Notes under the pieces: generated by a model
What the model was told of the DNA's origin: nothing
Seen by the model: only the letters and a program-made list of their open reading frames with translations
Database searches by the model: none
Shown: positions 25,418-37,400 of the stretch, piece by piece
How the letters are laid out: the number at the start of each line of letters is the position of its first letter
How positions within the stretch are numbered: the stretch's first letter is position 1
Program-made: the position numbers and the translations under genes
Assembly: GCA_030062745.1 (NCBI GenBank)
Contig: CP099846.1
Coordinates: 5,208,001 to 5,272,000, forward strand
DNA from: Capitulum mitella
Lineage: Eukaryota > Arthropoda > Thecostraca > Pollicipedomorpha > Pollicipedidae
DNA length: 64,000 bases
Reading direction: 5' to 3'

Positions 25418-28400
25418 ATGGTGATGCATGCTAGGAAACTTCCGAGGTTGAATGATGGGTAGGAATATTACCTGTTTGTTTTAGGAATCGGAATTCGCCG
25501 CATGTGCCTTGCATCTTGCACTTACGTGTCGTTAGATTTGCAAAAGTGCGGCTATTTGGAACACCAGGTTTTCCACCAGATCTCAGTTAAGAGAGGGTTC
25601 AGAACGCACCAGTGGAGTTTAGACTTCGATCGCTATGCCGTCAGTTGTGAATGTGATTGCTTTGAAATATCCCACAGATCCAGCTGGAAGACAATGGTGC
25701 CTGTTTGTCATTGGTGTGTGCAGCTGGAAACTTGGTTTTTAGCTAAAGCAGGCATCACACAGACAGCTGATATGAAAAACATTCTCTGGTGTTTAAAATT
25801 TCTAGTGCAAAGCCTTCAAATATAAAGTGGCATGGCATTGGTCACATAAAGTAAAACCTTGGATGGATGACTGATATTGAAATTCTTGAGCAAGTTTCTA
25901 CTAGAATTATGTGTAGGTTTTGGTAGCTATTTCCAAAAACCTACAATGCATCATTGTAAGGTGCTGAGACATGTGCTTGTCTTCAGATAGGCAATGCACA
26001 CAGAAAGGCAGTGGTTCTCAATTTGGGACTAAAACAGAGTTACTTGCAAGCTAGCTATTTGTCTTATGTTATCTATAGATATATACATATATTATCATCA
26101 TGGATGGTTTGAATGGTAGAATGCATTGTTTTTGCTCTATGTCAATGGCACCTGCATCATTGTGTCAACAAATCTGGATAAACAATTTGTAGAAGAACCT
26201 CACAATTATAGGCCAATTTTAAAAGATGCTTAAAACCTGAAATCTTTGTTTGCAGACTCTGGAGTTTGCCATGTTAAGCAGAGGCATTTTTTAACATTAA
26301 TACTGAATTTATGTGCCATCCATGCACATTTTAGGTATTTGGTGTATTTGATGTATTGCTCTTTATGTGATGGTGGTTGACTATGTGATCAGAGGTCTTG
26401 CATATCCATTAATTTTTAGCATGAAACCAGGGATGTGGATTTGTGCTTGAGGGCAAGTCAAGCAGGATAGTGCAGTGGTATGAACATGGTTAGTTTCCAC
26501 AATTCTCATTTGGAGAGTTTATCCACTGAGAATAAATTGCAGTTTTTAATTAAACATAAATTGGCATTGTATTCACTCCAGTCATAATTGTTTTCTTATG
26601 CAAATCAATTAGTTTGTGAATTTGTCTACACATTGTTTGCTTCCATCAAAACAACATCCAGCTACTGGATAAAATCATAGGCAATTGAGATTTAAGTTTT
26701 GCCAGGATCACATTTTATGCTAGTAATTTCCAGTGGTTCCAGAAGTTCATGGCTGCCTTTCAGTTTTTTCTTTAACAAGCCAATGGTTTGTACTCTAATT
26801 ATAATGAAATTTGTCCCAAGTGCATTATGTTCATGGGTGTGCCATATCTTCCATATATGGGCAATATTTTTCCAGGGAACAAAAAGCAAAAGCTGTTTTT
26901 CAGTTTTGAGCAAGATTTTCTCCCTAAAAATGTAACCTCATTAGGCAGGATCTTCTTAGGTAGTCAGTTTGAATGCATCAGAAGGTCAGTTTTAGTTGTG
27001 TTTAGTATGGCATTGTGTGTTAGATTTTTAGCAAAATATTCAAGGATTGCCAGATCTAGAATGAATGCACAAACTCTTGTGGAACATTTTGTTTTGTTTG
27101 TCTCCTCATGCTAGAACTACATTGTGACATAAAGAGAAGTACACTGAAATCCCCAGAAGTCTATATTGGTGGATTTGTTAGCAGAAAAATATAACTACAT
27201 TATGGTAGAATAGTTGAATACTGTGGCTGGACATCATCTGATGGTACATTGTGCCAGCAAATATCATTTTAGATAATCAATCATTGGATCAGTTTAGGTT
27301 TGTTGTTGTTTGTTGTTTGCTGTTGGGGCAGATAGTAGGGGAAAAACAAACCTTCCATATGATTTAGTTTGGAACATGAACATGGTCAATAATCATGACA
27401 TTCTCTTTTTGTAAAATTGGATCTTTGTAGACTGTTAGGAAGGCCACCCAGGCAGGTGGGTGCCTGAGCCATCTTTGCATTGGTGGGGATAGAAGTTCAA
27501 GCATTCTGCTGTATTATTTGATCTCCTGATTGTATTCAAATGATATATCACACACACATTCACTGCCTGCTGAAATGAACAAGAAGCGATTTTGGAGATG
27601 TTGTAAATGTTGTTTGAGATATCTAGGTTCATTATTTCTATCATACTATGCCTGCATTCCTTGCATGACTAGATATTCATGCCTGCGTGCATATGTTAGC
27701 ACTCTGAGGAGGACCATTGTGGCACTCAGCTGACAAAGACATTCTGCATCCAATTTCTGGGACTTTCTGGGATGTCATAGGAACATGCATAATAAAGTAG
27801 TGATTGCTGATTGAAGGAAATAGAAGTATACCACAAGATTATTTGGAACTACAGTGTTTGCAGTCTTTAATGCATCAGAAACAAATACCACAGAATCACT
27901 TGGAATGTAATTTTGACGGTTTTCAGTGCATCAGAAACAGAGTTAGAGTTTTACTTGCCCAGCCTTAAGTTCATGACAGCATAGTGAAAAAATGTGAGCA
28001 ACCTAAGAAGTCTACCTTTGTCTTATGTATGTAAGCCAACATTGAGAACAACATGCAGAGGATCACATTCAGATTTATTTCCACAGTTACAATGTGTCAG
28101 AGACTTTCAAAACATTCCATTGCTGTTCTGGAATAATTGATAATCTTGTAGTATGATAAACCGTGAAAATAATCCACAAACATTATTATCATGAACACGT
28201 TGGATGAGTGTGTGGGACAAAGCTCTTTTGTATGATAAACCATTAAAGTAATTCATAAACATTATTATCTTGGAAATGTTTGATGAGTGTGTGGAACAGG
28301 GCTACTTTTTACTTACTTAGGAATCAAAAAGAAATGATTTGGCCCAGTCCAGAAGTTTTGAGAACAAAATGCCTTAAGGTTTGAAAGTTGCAAAAAATGA

Positions 28401-31400
28401 CCAAAATTTTGGCTTCCAGAAGATATTTGATACCACACAGTGTTATCTTGATTTAGGAGCAGGCACTGAAAATTGGATGCTTCAAATAAAAAGTTTTTTC
28501 ACACCTTGCAAAAGACTAAGGGGATGGATGGAGGTTCCAGGAACTGTGATGTTTGTTGATTTGTTGTGGTTAGGACACACAACCTCTTGGGTTCAAGCAT
28601 CCATGTCTTGAGTCAAATCTTGTGTCTTGTTGAGCATCAGTCAGTTGTCTGGGAACTGTGATGCAGTCAATGAGAAGATTAAGCAAACTGTAATATTTTC
28701 TGTCCCTTTGTGACTTCCCAAGATATAAAGTAGTAGCTATCCCAAATGTAAACTAAGGAAAAAAAACATAGCTATTAGCACCCATTGTCCCATAGATAGG
28801 ACAATCATAAATCATCCTGTGTTTGGTACATGCAAGATTCTGTAAACCTAGAGATGCTGTCTTCATGAGGTGAAGGGAACACAGTTGTAGGTTGTAGCTT
28901 CTAGTTTCTTAATATTCATGGCAAAGTTGCACTTAAATGGTATCAAACTTTGTAGATTACCATAAAAACCTTGTATCATTTGTATTTGTTTTTATGTCTG
29001 GGCATTAATGGGATCAGAAATAAAAAAGAAAGAAATAGGCAAAGCAAAATAAGATACTTGTGGCAACTGAACATATTAGTGTCTCATTTAAACTGGTTGC
29101 TTAAAGAGGTTGAAAATACCTGTATAAATTTAACAACATCTCTCAGCTGTTCTTAGCATTGCACAGTCATCCAGCTGAAAATGGAATGCCACTGCTTTAA
29201 AACAGTCCAGCAAAACAGTTTTGTACACAGTATTATTAGGAGGATGTGCATGGCTTGTCTGATCACTTTCTTTTGCCATGTGGGGAATTTATTTCAGTAT
29301 ATTGCAGTGTTGCATTTATTTGCATTTGCATTATAATGTAGTCTGAAATGTTTTTGGGGTGGTAAGCATTGAACATTCTTCTGTGACATGTGCAGCAATG
29401 ACATTTTAGTGGAGGTAGGAATTGTTTTGTGGTGATCCTGGCCAGTACATTAGAAGCTGCACATGCATTGATGTACATAGCATGTTTGTGTGCAGTTTGT
29501 TGTGTCAAACATGCAGAGTATGAAACAGGTAGGATGTCTGGGTTCACACTGCTGTGTATTAGTATGAAATGTATGTGTATCAGGTCTTCCAGCTTGGAAT
29601 ATTTCCCATGAAATGACCAGTGGTCATTGCAGCAAAGCAAAGTACAAAAAACATTTGTTTATGGCTAGTTTTGTTTTAAATATTGTCATGACTCCCAACT
29701 TTTATACAATTTCATGGGTGCAAAATGGTCCTGCAGTTGATATGTCATAAAATGCAATGTCTTCACTATGCAGTTTTGAAGTTTTAAAGTGACATGCACC
29801 ATATTGACTCTCTTAAAGGTTTACAACTTAGCTACTATGATCTTTATGTCTCATGGGAGAATGCTGGCCAGTGTTGGAAACCTGGTTTTTCTTCCTGGTG
29901 TCAGAGTACAAATTCTCTTTTGGGGTATAAAATGTCATGCATTTATGTGAGAAACATGAACTAACTAGGTGTTTTGAAAGCATATGTGGCCAGCAGGGGT
30001 GGATCCAGTGGCTCCTGACCATTGTGGACCTTGGATGTAATGCAACAAGTCCTGCTTAGGATGGGCTGTGATCTCAAACACCTCTGTAAAAAGACACTTG
30101 GATAAAAATGGATGCAGCAATGTATTTTACCTTACCTTGTCTACAGTTGTCAGAAATTTTCAAGGCCACTAGGCATATTCATTAACCCCATGTCAAGCCC
30201 ATCACATGGTACCAGCATCTCTCTTAATGTGTGCTCTCATACATATGCTGTGCCAAGTCAAGTCAGGAATTGAATGTTGCAACCATGCCAGCTGTTGTCA
30301 CGTTGGCTGGCAGGGAACTCCAATGATGATGGCTCAAATGCTAAAAGTCCTTCGATGGGTGAGGGTTCGTGTCTGTGGTTTGCTTATTGTCCACTGGTGA
30401 CCTCTGGTGAGAGAAACAGTTGGAGAGAAGAAATCCTTCACACTAGCTTTTTGTGGTGCAAATTTGTCCCAAGTGCTTGTGAAGGTGATATGTGGGATCA
30501 GCCCCTGTGCTAAGCAGAGCTTGTGGCCTGGATTCTGGCCCCTCATCTGATTATACAATTCCAGGCATTGGCTCTGTCATGGCATGGCATGCCCTTGTGG
30601 CATTGAACAAAACCCTGTTGTGGCTTGTTTTCAGCTGATTTGTAGGCCAGATATTGGGTGTCAGACATTTGTTAGGAACCAGGCTTTTCTTCCTGGTAGC
30701 AGAGTACAAGTTCCTTTTTGGAGTATAAAATGTCATGCATTTGTGTGAGGAACATGGACTAAATAGGTGCTTTGCAAGCATATATGGCCAGCAGGGGCAG
30801 ATCCAGCAGCTCCATTGGGGGGAGGGCAAACCAGTTTCCTGGGTCTATAAGTCAGCAGAGTCATTGACCAGGGGGGGGAGGCAGCTGGCCATGGGTTCTG
30901 AGTGCACTTCAGCAGCTGAGTATTACTCAACCAAGGGGAAATGCTAGGCAACTTCAGACTCTGGTTGAGTGGAATACCCATGTCTTTTTTTTGGGGGGGG
31001 GGGCAGCAGATGACCATTTTGGAGTACAAAGTTTTTCCTGGAGTATAAATTTTTGGGTGCTCCTTGACACCAGAAAATGACAGTTTTTCCATCACTGGTG
31101 CCAAAGCCAACTGAGCCTGTCCAGTTCCAGTGCATTACCAAATGGAATATTGTATTTCATTACATTGTGTTGTATCATATTGCAGGGCACTGGGAATTCC
31201 ACTTGTGCAAAAAAGAACATGTGGCTGTTAAATTCCCAGGTCAAAAAGATATAAAAAAGTGATTGAGGTAGTAAGTAATACAGTGGCATGTGCACATGCA
31301 CAATCATTTGATAAGAAGAAACAATATCAGAACAAATATTGTCATGGAAATGTAAATTAAACATCAGTGATGGACATCAGTCATGCTATGACCAGTCAGA

Positions 31401-34400
31401 GCCATTCCATTATGATGATAATCTCCTTAGCTCAGTAATATCAGTATTGATCATAATCATATTTTTACATGCTTTTTATATTAATTTCAGTATAAAATCC
31501 ATTTATGGTGAGACTTTGTCACATTAGGTCTTGAGCTGCAGTACTAAAATGACATGAAATGTAATCAGGGGCATTTTCAGCTGCTAAAGGTATGGTGTTT
31601 GGTCAACATTTTTATTGCATTCTAAACTCATTGCATGGTAGGGGGAATTTTGGCATGGTTTCTTTTCACAGTTGCCAGTCAGCATTATGAGACACATTAT
31701 TTTGTGTTCAGTCAAAGTACATCACCATTGTGTGATGGGATAGTGAATGATGTTTCCATAGTCAAACCAAATGCTAATTCATTGTATTGCTGTGCCAGTG
31801 CATGGCAAGATGTTGATGTCTTGGCCAAACTTACTCGCTTTGCATTTGTCATTTGTTACTGTTAAGGGAATGGATGATGGAATAGTGGCCTCCAGGTCTT
31901 CTTTATTCATTTGCATTGCTTAGTCATGGTGGTGAAGTGTTGACATATGTTGTGTCTTCAGTTACAGTGTGAACTATGTTTGGCTGAGTGCTGACCCACT
32001 TTTCTTCATTTTTTACGGTGCTAAGTGTGTGCGGTTGAATGCAGACCCATTTTTCTCCTGTTTGCAGGGCTAAGTCTGTGCGTTGAAGTGCTAACCCATT
32101 TGTCTCAGTTCATTTGCATTGTTGTCATTGTGATGAAGTTCTGAACCACTTTTTGCTGTAAGCTGCAGTGCCGTCTGTGTCTTGAAATGCTTATCCGTTT
32201 TCATCCATACAGTTACATCAGTTAATCGTTCTGTGGTGAAGTGTTGACTCGGTTTCCTGCGTCCAGTTACAGTGCTAAGTCTGGGTACGATGAGATGTTG
32301 GTGCACGGCTCCCCCAACGGGAAGTCCGGCTACGCTCGCAGTATCAGCCCGGACTCGCGCTCACAGAGTCCCCGCTACCCAAACAAGTCGTCATACCACC
32401 GCGACAGCCGACTCAAGGACTACAGGGACCACCGCGACTACAGAGACAGGGACAGGCACAGAGGTCAGATGCTGACGTGACCTGCTGATTGTGCGCCTTC
32501 TCGTTGGATCTTGTTATGTCTGGATGATTGGCTCTGGACACTCCACAAACCCGTCCGTGTGGCGCACTGACCTGCGTCTCCGTCTGTACGCCAGCGACTG
32601 AGAACAGCCCGCGCGACCGGGATCGGGAGCGGGACCGCGACCGGGACCGGGACCGCTACAGAGATCGGGACCGCGACCGCGAGCGGGACCGGGACCGGGA
32701 TGGAGCCCGATCGTACGAGCGCGCCGACAGGGATCGATCAGAGGTGAGCGCACACGCCCGCCAGGTCAGCGGCGGCCCCACGTGGCGGGCTGGTGTTTAA
32801 CCAGCTGGGGCTGGTGTGGTTTGATGTGGTGCAGTGCATTGTTACCCAGCTGGGTCTGGTGGTCCTGGTGCTGGGTTCAGATGGATGCTGAGATAGTTGA
32901 GATGGTTGAGATTGTTGTATATTGAGATCGATCCGTTGCTCGCTGGTGTGGCGGAATTGTATTCAGCGGGTTCGTGTGCTGTGGAATGTTGTGTTTTGTC
33001 CATTTCTTGTGTGGACTGGCATCGACGGGCCCAAAATGGCTAATGATCCGGTGTGGTTTGATGTCAGCTGTGGTGATAGTTCGAACGGGTTTGATGTTGT
33101 TTTGAAGTGTTTTGATGTCTGGCCTCTGTGATGCCGTTTAGTGTGCCTAGCTGAATACGTATCTCAGATATGGTCTGATGTGGACTAATGCTGCATAGCT
33201 GAGTTGACAGCTCTATTGCAGAAGAGTGTGATCTGATGTCGCCTAGTTGGGCTTGTAGTGTTTCCAGCGGGATGTATGAACCCAGTGTAGAGCTGTTTTA
33301 AAAACAGTTCATTATAAAGGACCCAGTTTTTATGCGGTAGGCTTTCTGGTGCATGTCGAGATGTGATAGGAAATGTAAAAGCAGCATACTGGAATGTGTT
33401 GAAGTGGCCATGCTTACAAGAGAGGAAGACCATTATGTTTCTTTAGTTGTCACACACACACACACCATGCATGTTCTATGTATGCTTAAGGCCATGAGAA
33501 ATGGATATACAAATCATGAATTTTTGTTGTGCATCAGAAGTTGTTCCCTAGTCCCAACAGAAATGCTCATTGGACATTTTTCATTTGGTCACTTACATGG
33601 TTCAAAAACTAGTTTCTCAGTACACTTCTTTGTTTTCAACGTTTTTTTTTTGGTTTTCTTATTGCCACTGTCTCCACTGGGGCTGTTAATGCAGTGGTGG
33701 CATGAGAACTGCCATAGACGGTTTCACAGACAGGCGGTCATTTCCCTGCCTAAGTTTTTGCATTTCCTCTGTGCTTTTCAGTTCAGTGCATGCATTCAGA
33801 AACTATTAGCACAGTGGATATCCAGCCCTAGCTGGTGTTGCAAAAAACAATACAGTGCAATGGGTTACAGCAGCTGAAACAAGCCGACACTCAGGGTACA
33901 AACTGCAACCATGTCATGAGGAACGAAACTTGCGATGTGCGGAGGCTGGCGGTTCAGGCCACGGGGCATTCGCTCTGTATGAAAACAGCCACAGGACCGT
34001 TCCCCAGCCGCTCACAGGGGACACAAGACAGTGGAGAGTAATCGTACCAGAATCGACAGCAACCACGGGGATGTGATAGTCGTAGCACATGGAGAGACAG
34101 GACGCATATCGTAGACGGGCGTGTCAATGAACAAGATCCTGTGCATTCTACTTCTTTATGCCTTGTTCTGTTGCCGTCCTTTTCGGGTTGTTCGTCATTG
34201 TCGCTCGCTGTCTAGATGTCCTGGGACGGTGTGTCACGTGATGTGATGTGCCTGTCTTGTGTTTGTCGATCTCTCTGGCCGTCGTTCGAGCTCGCCGTCT
34301 GGACCTGCCGCGGTGCCGATTGCGTACGTTTTTGCTGATGCTGTAGTCGGTCTGTGTGGCTGCCTGCCGTTTGCCGTGTGGCCCGGGTCTGACCGGCCCC

Positions 34401-37400
34401 TGTCCCAGGTGCGTCGCGACGACCGGCCGTCGCGCGTGGGCGCCTGGACCGAGCACGTCTCGTCGTCGGGCAAAAAGTACTACTACAACTCGACCACGGA
34501 GGTGTCGCAGTGGGACAAGCCGCGCGAGTGGCTGGACGCCGAGCGGCGCGACTACCGCGACGGCGAGGCGGGCCCGCACCGGGCGGCGGCCGCCGGCGCC
34601 GCTGCCACCGCCACCGGCATCGCCGCCGCCGCCGGCGCCGCCGCCACCGCCGCCGGCGACTCAAAGTCAGGTCGGTTTCGGGCGATGTCGTCGGGACACG
34701 GCGGCCGGCCGGACAGCGGGCAGGCAGTCGTTGGCCGGTGGAGCCGTGGTGGTGTGTGTCGGGATGCGCCGGTGACCGGTCCCAGATTCTTCTTCGGCTG
34801 CCGCGTTGTGGGATCAACTTCAGAAAGCGTCCGTAGACGCTGTGCTTGTTGGACTCAAGTCCTGGAAATGCCGAAAACAAAACATTTGAAACTCGTCGAA
34901 ATTGTCACTAAGGAAGTTAAGCTCGTTGCTGAAGTTAAGATGGCTGCTTGCCAGACCCTGAGCTGGACTTCTGAAACTGGTTCCTTTGGTTGGCGGAGCT
35001 GACAGACGTTCATTTCCTTTTCAAGAATTCGTGTCTTTGCGGAGAATGCGTGATTGGTTGGAAAACGCCAATAGTGATAGCATCGTCGCTGTAGTTGAAC
35101 GAAAATCGTGCGACAAAAAAGTGCAGAAAAGTTCTGCCTTGTCTTGTACAGTTGGCCCCTTGATGGTTTTGACCTTGTTCAGAACCCAGCATGGGTAAAT
35201 ATGAGTGTGTTTACGGGCTATGACCAAACACTGTGCAGGACGGTATGGTGGGATTTCTGACGCTGGACAGGTTATCAGCGGGTCGGTGTGTGGTGCTGGT
35301 TATGATCGGGTCGGTGTGTGGTTCAGGTTGTGATCGGGCCGCTGTGTGTTGCAGGTTATGTCGGGTCGGTGTGTGATGCTGGTTATGATCGGGTCGGTGT
35401 TTGGTGCAGGTTGTGATCGGGTCGGTGTGTGGTGCTGGTTATGATCGGCTCTGTGTGTGGTGCAGGTTATGATTGGGTCGGTGTGTGGTGCAGGTTGTGA
35501 TCGGGTCGGTGTGTGGTGCTGGTTATGATCAGGTCGGTGTGCGGTGGAGGTTATGATCGGGTCGGTGTGTGGTGCAGGTTGTGACCTGGTCGGTGTGTGG
35601 TGCAGGTTATGATGGGGTCGGTGTGTGGTGCAGGTTGTGATCGGGTCTGTGTGTGGTGCAGGTTATGATCGGGTCGCTGTGTGTTGCAGGTTACGATGGG
35701 GTCGGTGTGCAGTGCAGGTTGTGATCGGGCCGCTGTGTGTTGCAGGTTATGATGGGGCCGGTGTGCAGTGCAGGTTGTGATCGGGCCGCTGTGTGGTGCT
35801 GGTTATGATGGGGTCGGTGTGTGGTGCAGGTTGTGATCGGGCCGCCGTGTGTTGCAGGTTATGATGGGGTCGGTGTGTGGTGCAGGTTGTGATCGGGCCG
35901 CCGTGTGTGGTTATGGTCGGGTCTGTGTGTGGTGCAGGTTGTGATTGGGTGGGTGTGTGGTGCAGGTTGTGATGGGGTCGGTGTGTGGTGCAGGTTGTGA
36001 TCGGGCCGCCGTGTGTTGCAGGTTATGATGGGGCCGGTGTGCAGTGCAGGTTGTGATCGGGCCGCCGTGTGTTGCTGGTTATGATGGGGCCGGTGTGCAG
36101 TGCAGGTTGTGATCGGGCCGCCGTGTGTTGCAGGTTATGATCGGGTCTGTGTGTGGTGCAGGTTGTGATCGGGTGGGTGTGTGGTGCAGGTTGTGATGGG
36201 GTCGGTGTGTGGTGCAAGTTGTGATCGGGTCGGTGTGTGGTGCAGGTAGTGATCAGGTCGGTGTGTGGTGCAGGTTGTGATCGGGCCGCCATGTGTTGCA
36301 GGTTATGATAGGGTCGGGGGAGCCAGCCGGCGCGAGTCGGGCGGTGAGCGGGACCTGCGACCTCACCGGGACCGGGCCGAGCACAGGGACCGCGTGCGCC
36401 GCCGCTCTGAGGAGCACCGCACCAACGGCCAGGCCCAGGTGAGCGCGGCACCATTGTCCGCAGTCCGGACCGGTACGGGCACGACTGGAAATCCGATTTT
36501 TGTTCTTGGTGTCGGAGTACAGTTATTGTTTTTGAGTACAAAATTTTGCGTAGAGTAATACTGGTTTACGTTGTTGTTCTTGGTGTAAGTCAGTTACGAC
36601 ATCATACCTACGTCTTACTGAATGGAGGTAGTCATTTGCTTGCAGAGCTAAAAGTTTGTCAATACGGTTATAATGTAGCTTTTTGGTGAAAGCACAAGAT
36701 CAGACGTTTGGAATATAAAATGTTTTTGGAGCACAGATTATCTGGTGTTCTGCAGCACCAAAAAACAACACCATTTCCAACATTGGTCACGGGGATAAAC
36801 GCTCGGCCCGCAGTGTTACAGCAATCAGCTGTCGTCTCTACAGCTGGCGCCGCTAAATCAGCAGATCGCCGTTGTGGAAACTTCTTTGGCTACGGGGAAC
36901 TGGGGATTGCGATAATTTTTCGGGATGACCGAGGATGTGAGTGATGTTAGGACATCAAGGGTTGTAGAAAGTTCATAAGCTACTGACTCAGGTCCTGAGA
37001 TGGTGCATAACCAACTGGTACTTTTTTGCTGTTTGAAAGGTACAGACGCAGGAGATAAGTACGAACTTTTTGTCGACGTGAGGCTTTCATCAGACTGGGG
37101 AAAAAACGCGTAGATGCGCACGACAGACATCGTTCAGCACCACGCTGTTTGTTTCTGCAATAACTTGCTTATTGCCTGGATACGAAGGCGCCGTTTGCCG
37201 GAATAGCGCACTTAGTCCTCCGCGCGATATTGGATTCCAAAGGAAGAGAACTTGTAGGTTCCTAAAGATAGCATGTGTGTTGGTCTAAAGCGTACATTCC
37301 GTGTGTTTTTGTACATGTTATACAACTGTCCTGCTGGGTGAGGACGGTGATTGATATTGCGCCGTGCCTGTGTGTCCGGCCCGTCGTGCTGTGCTCCTGT

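Larger units (their letters stand above)
25459..32266 (+). other. WAC: WAC intron 1 (6.8 kb), CpG-depleted
   Basis: Donor GATGG|GTAGGA at 25,459; acceptor TCCAG at 32,262-32,266. The phase (two bases, then T) reconstitutes GGT. Contains R1 copies (29,868-30,020 and 30,670-31,085) and a degenerate tandem array at its 3' end. From about 25,650 to 31,850 CG is rare. Confidence 0.8.

Noticed and set aside
33353..33877. 174-codon ORF in WAC intron 3
   Set aside because: No recognisable domain, lies between well-supported exons, and composition is that of the intron.
34259..35002. 247-codon plus-strand ORF around the WW domain
   Set aside because: Only 34,409-34,670 is WAC exon 4; the rest is intron read-through past good splice sites.
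36023..36541. 172-codon minus-strand ORF with repeated His/Pro/Thr peptide
   Set aside because: It is a reading of the 28-base WAC intron array antisense to real exons; the frame cycles through the repeat.
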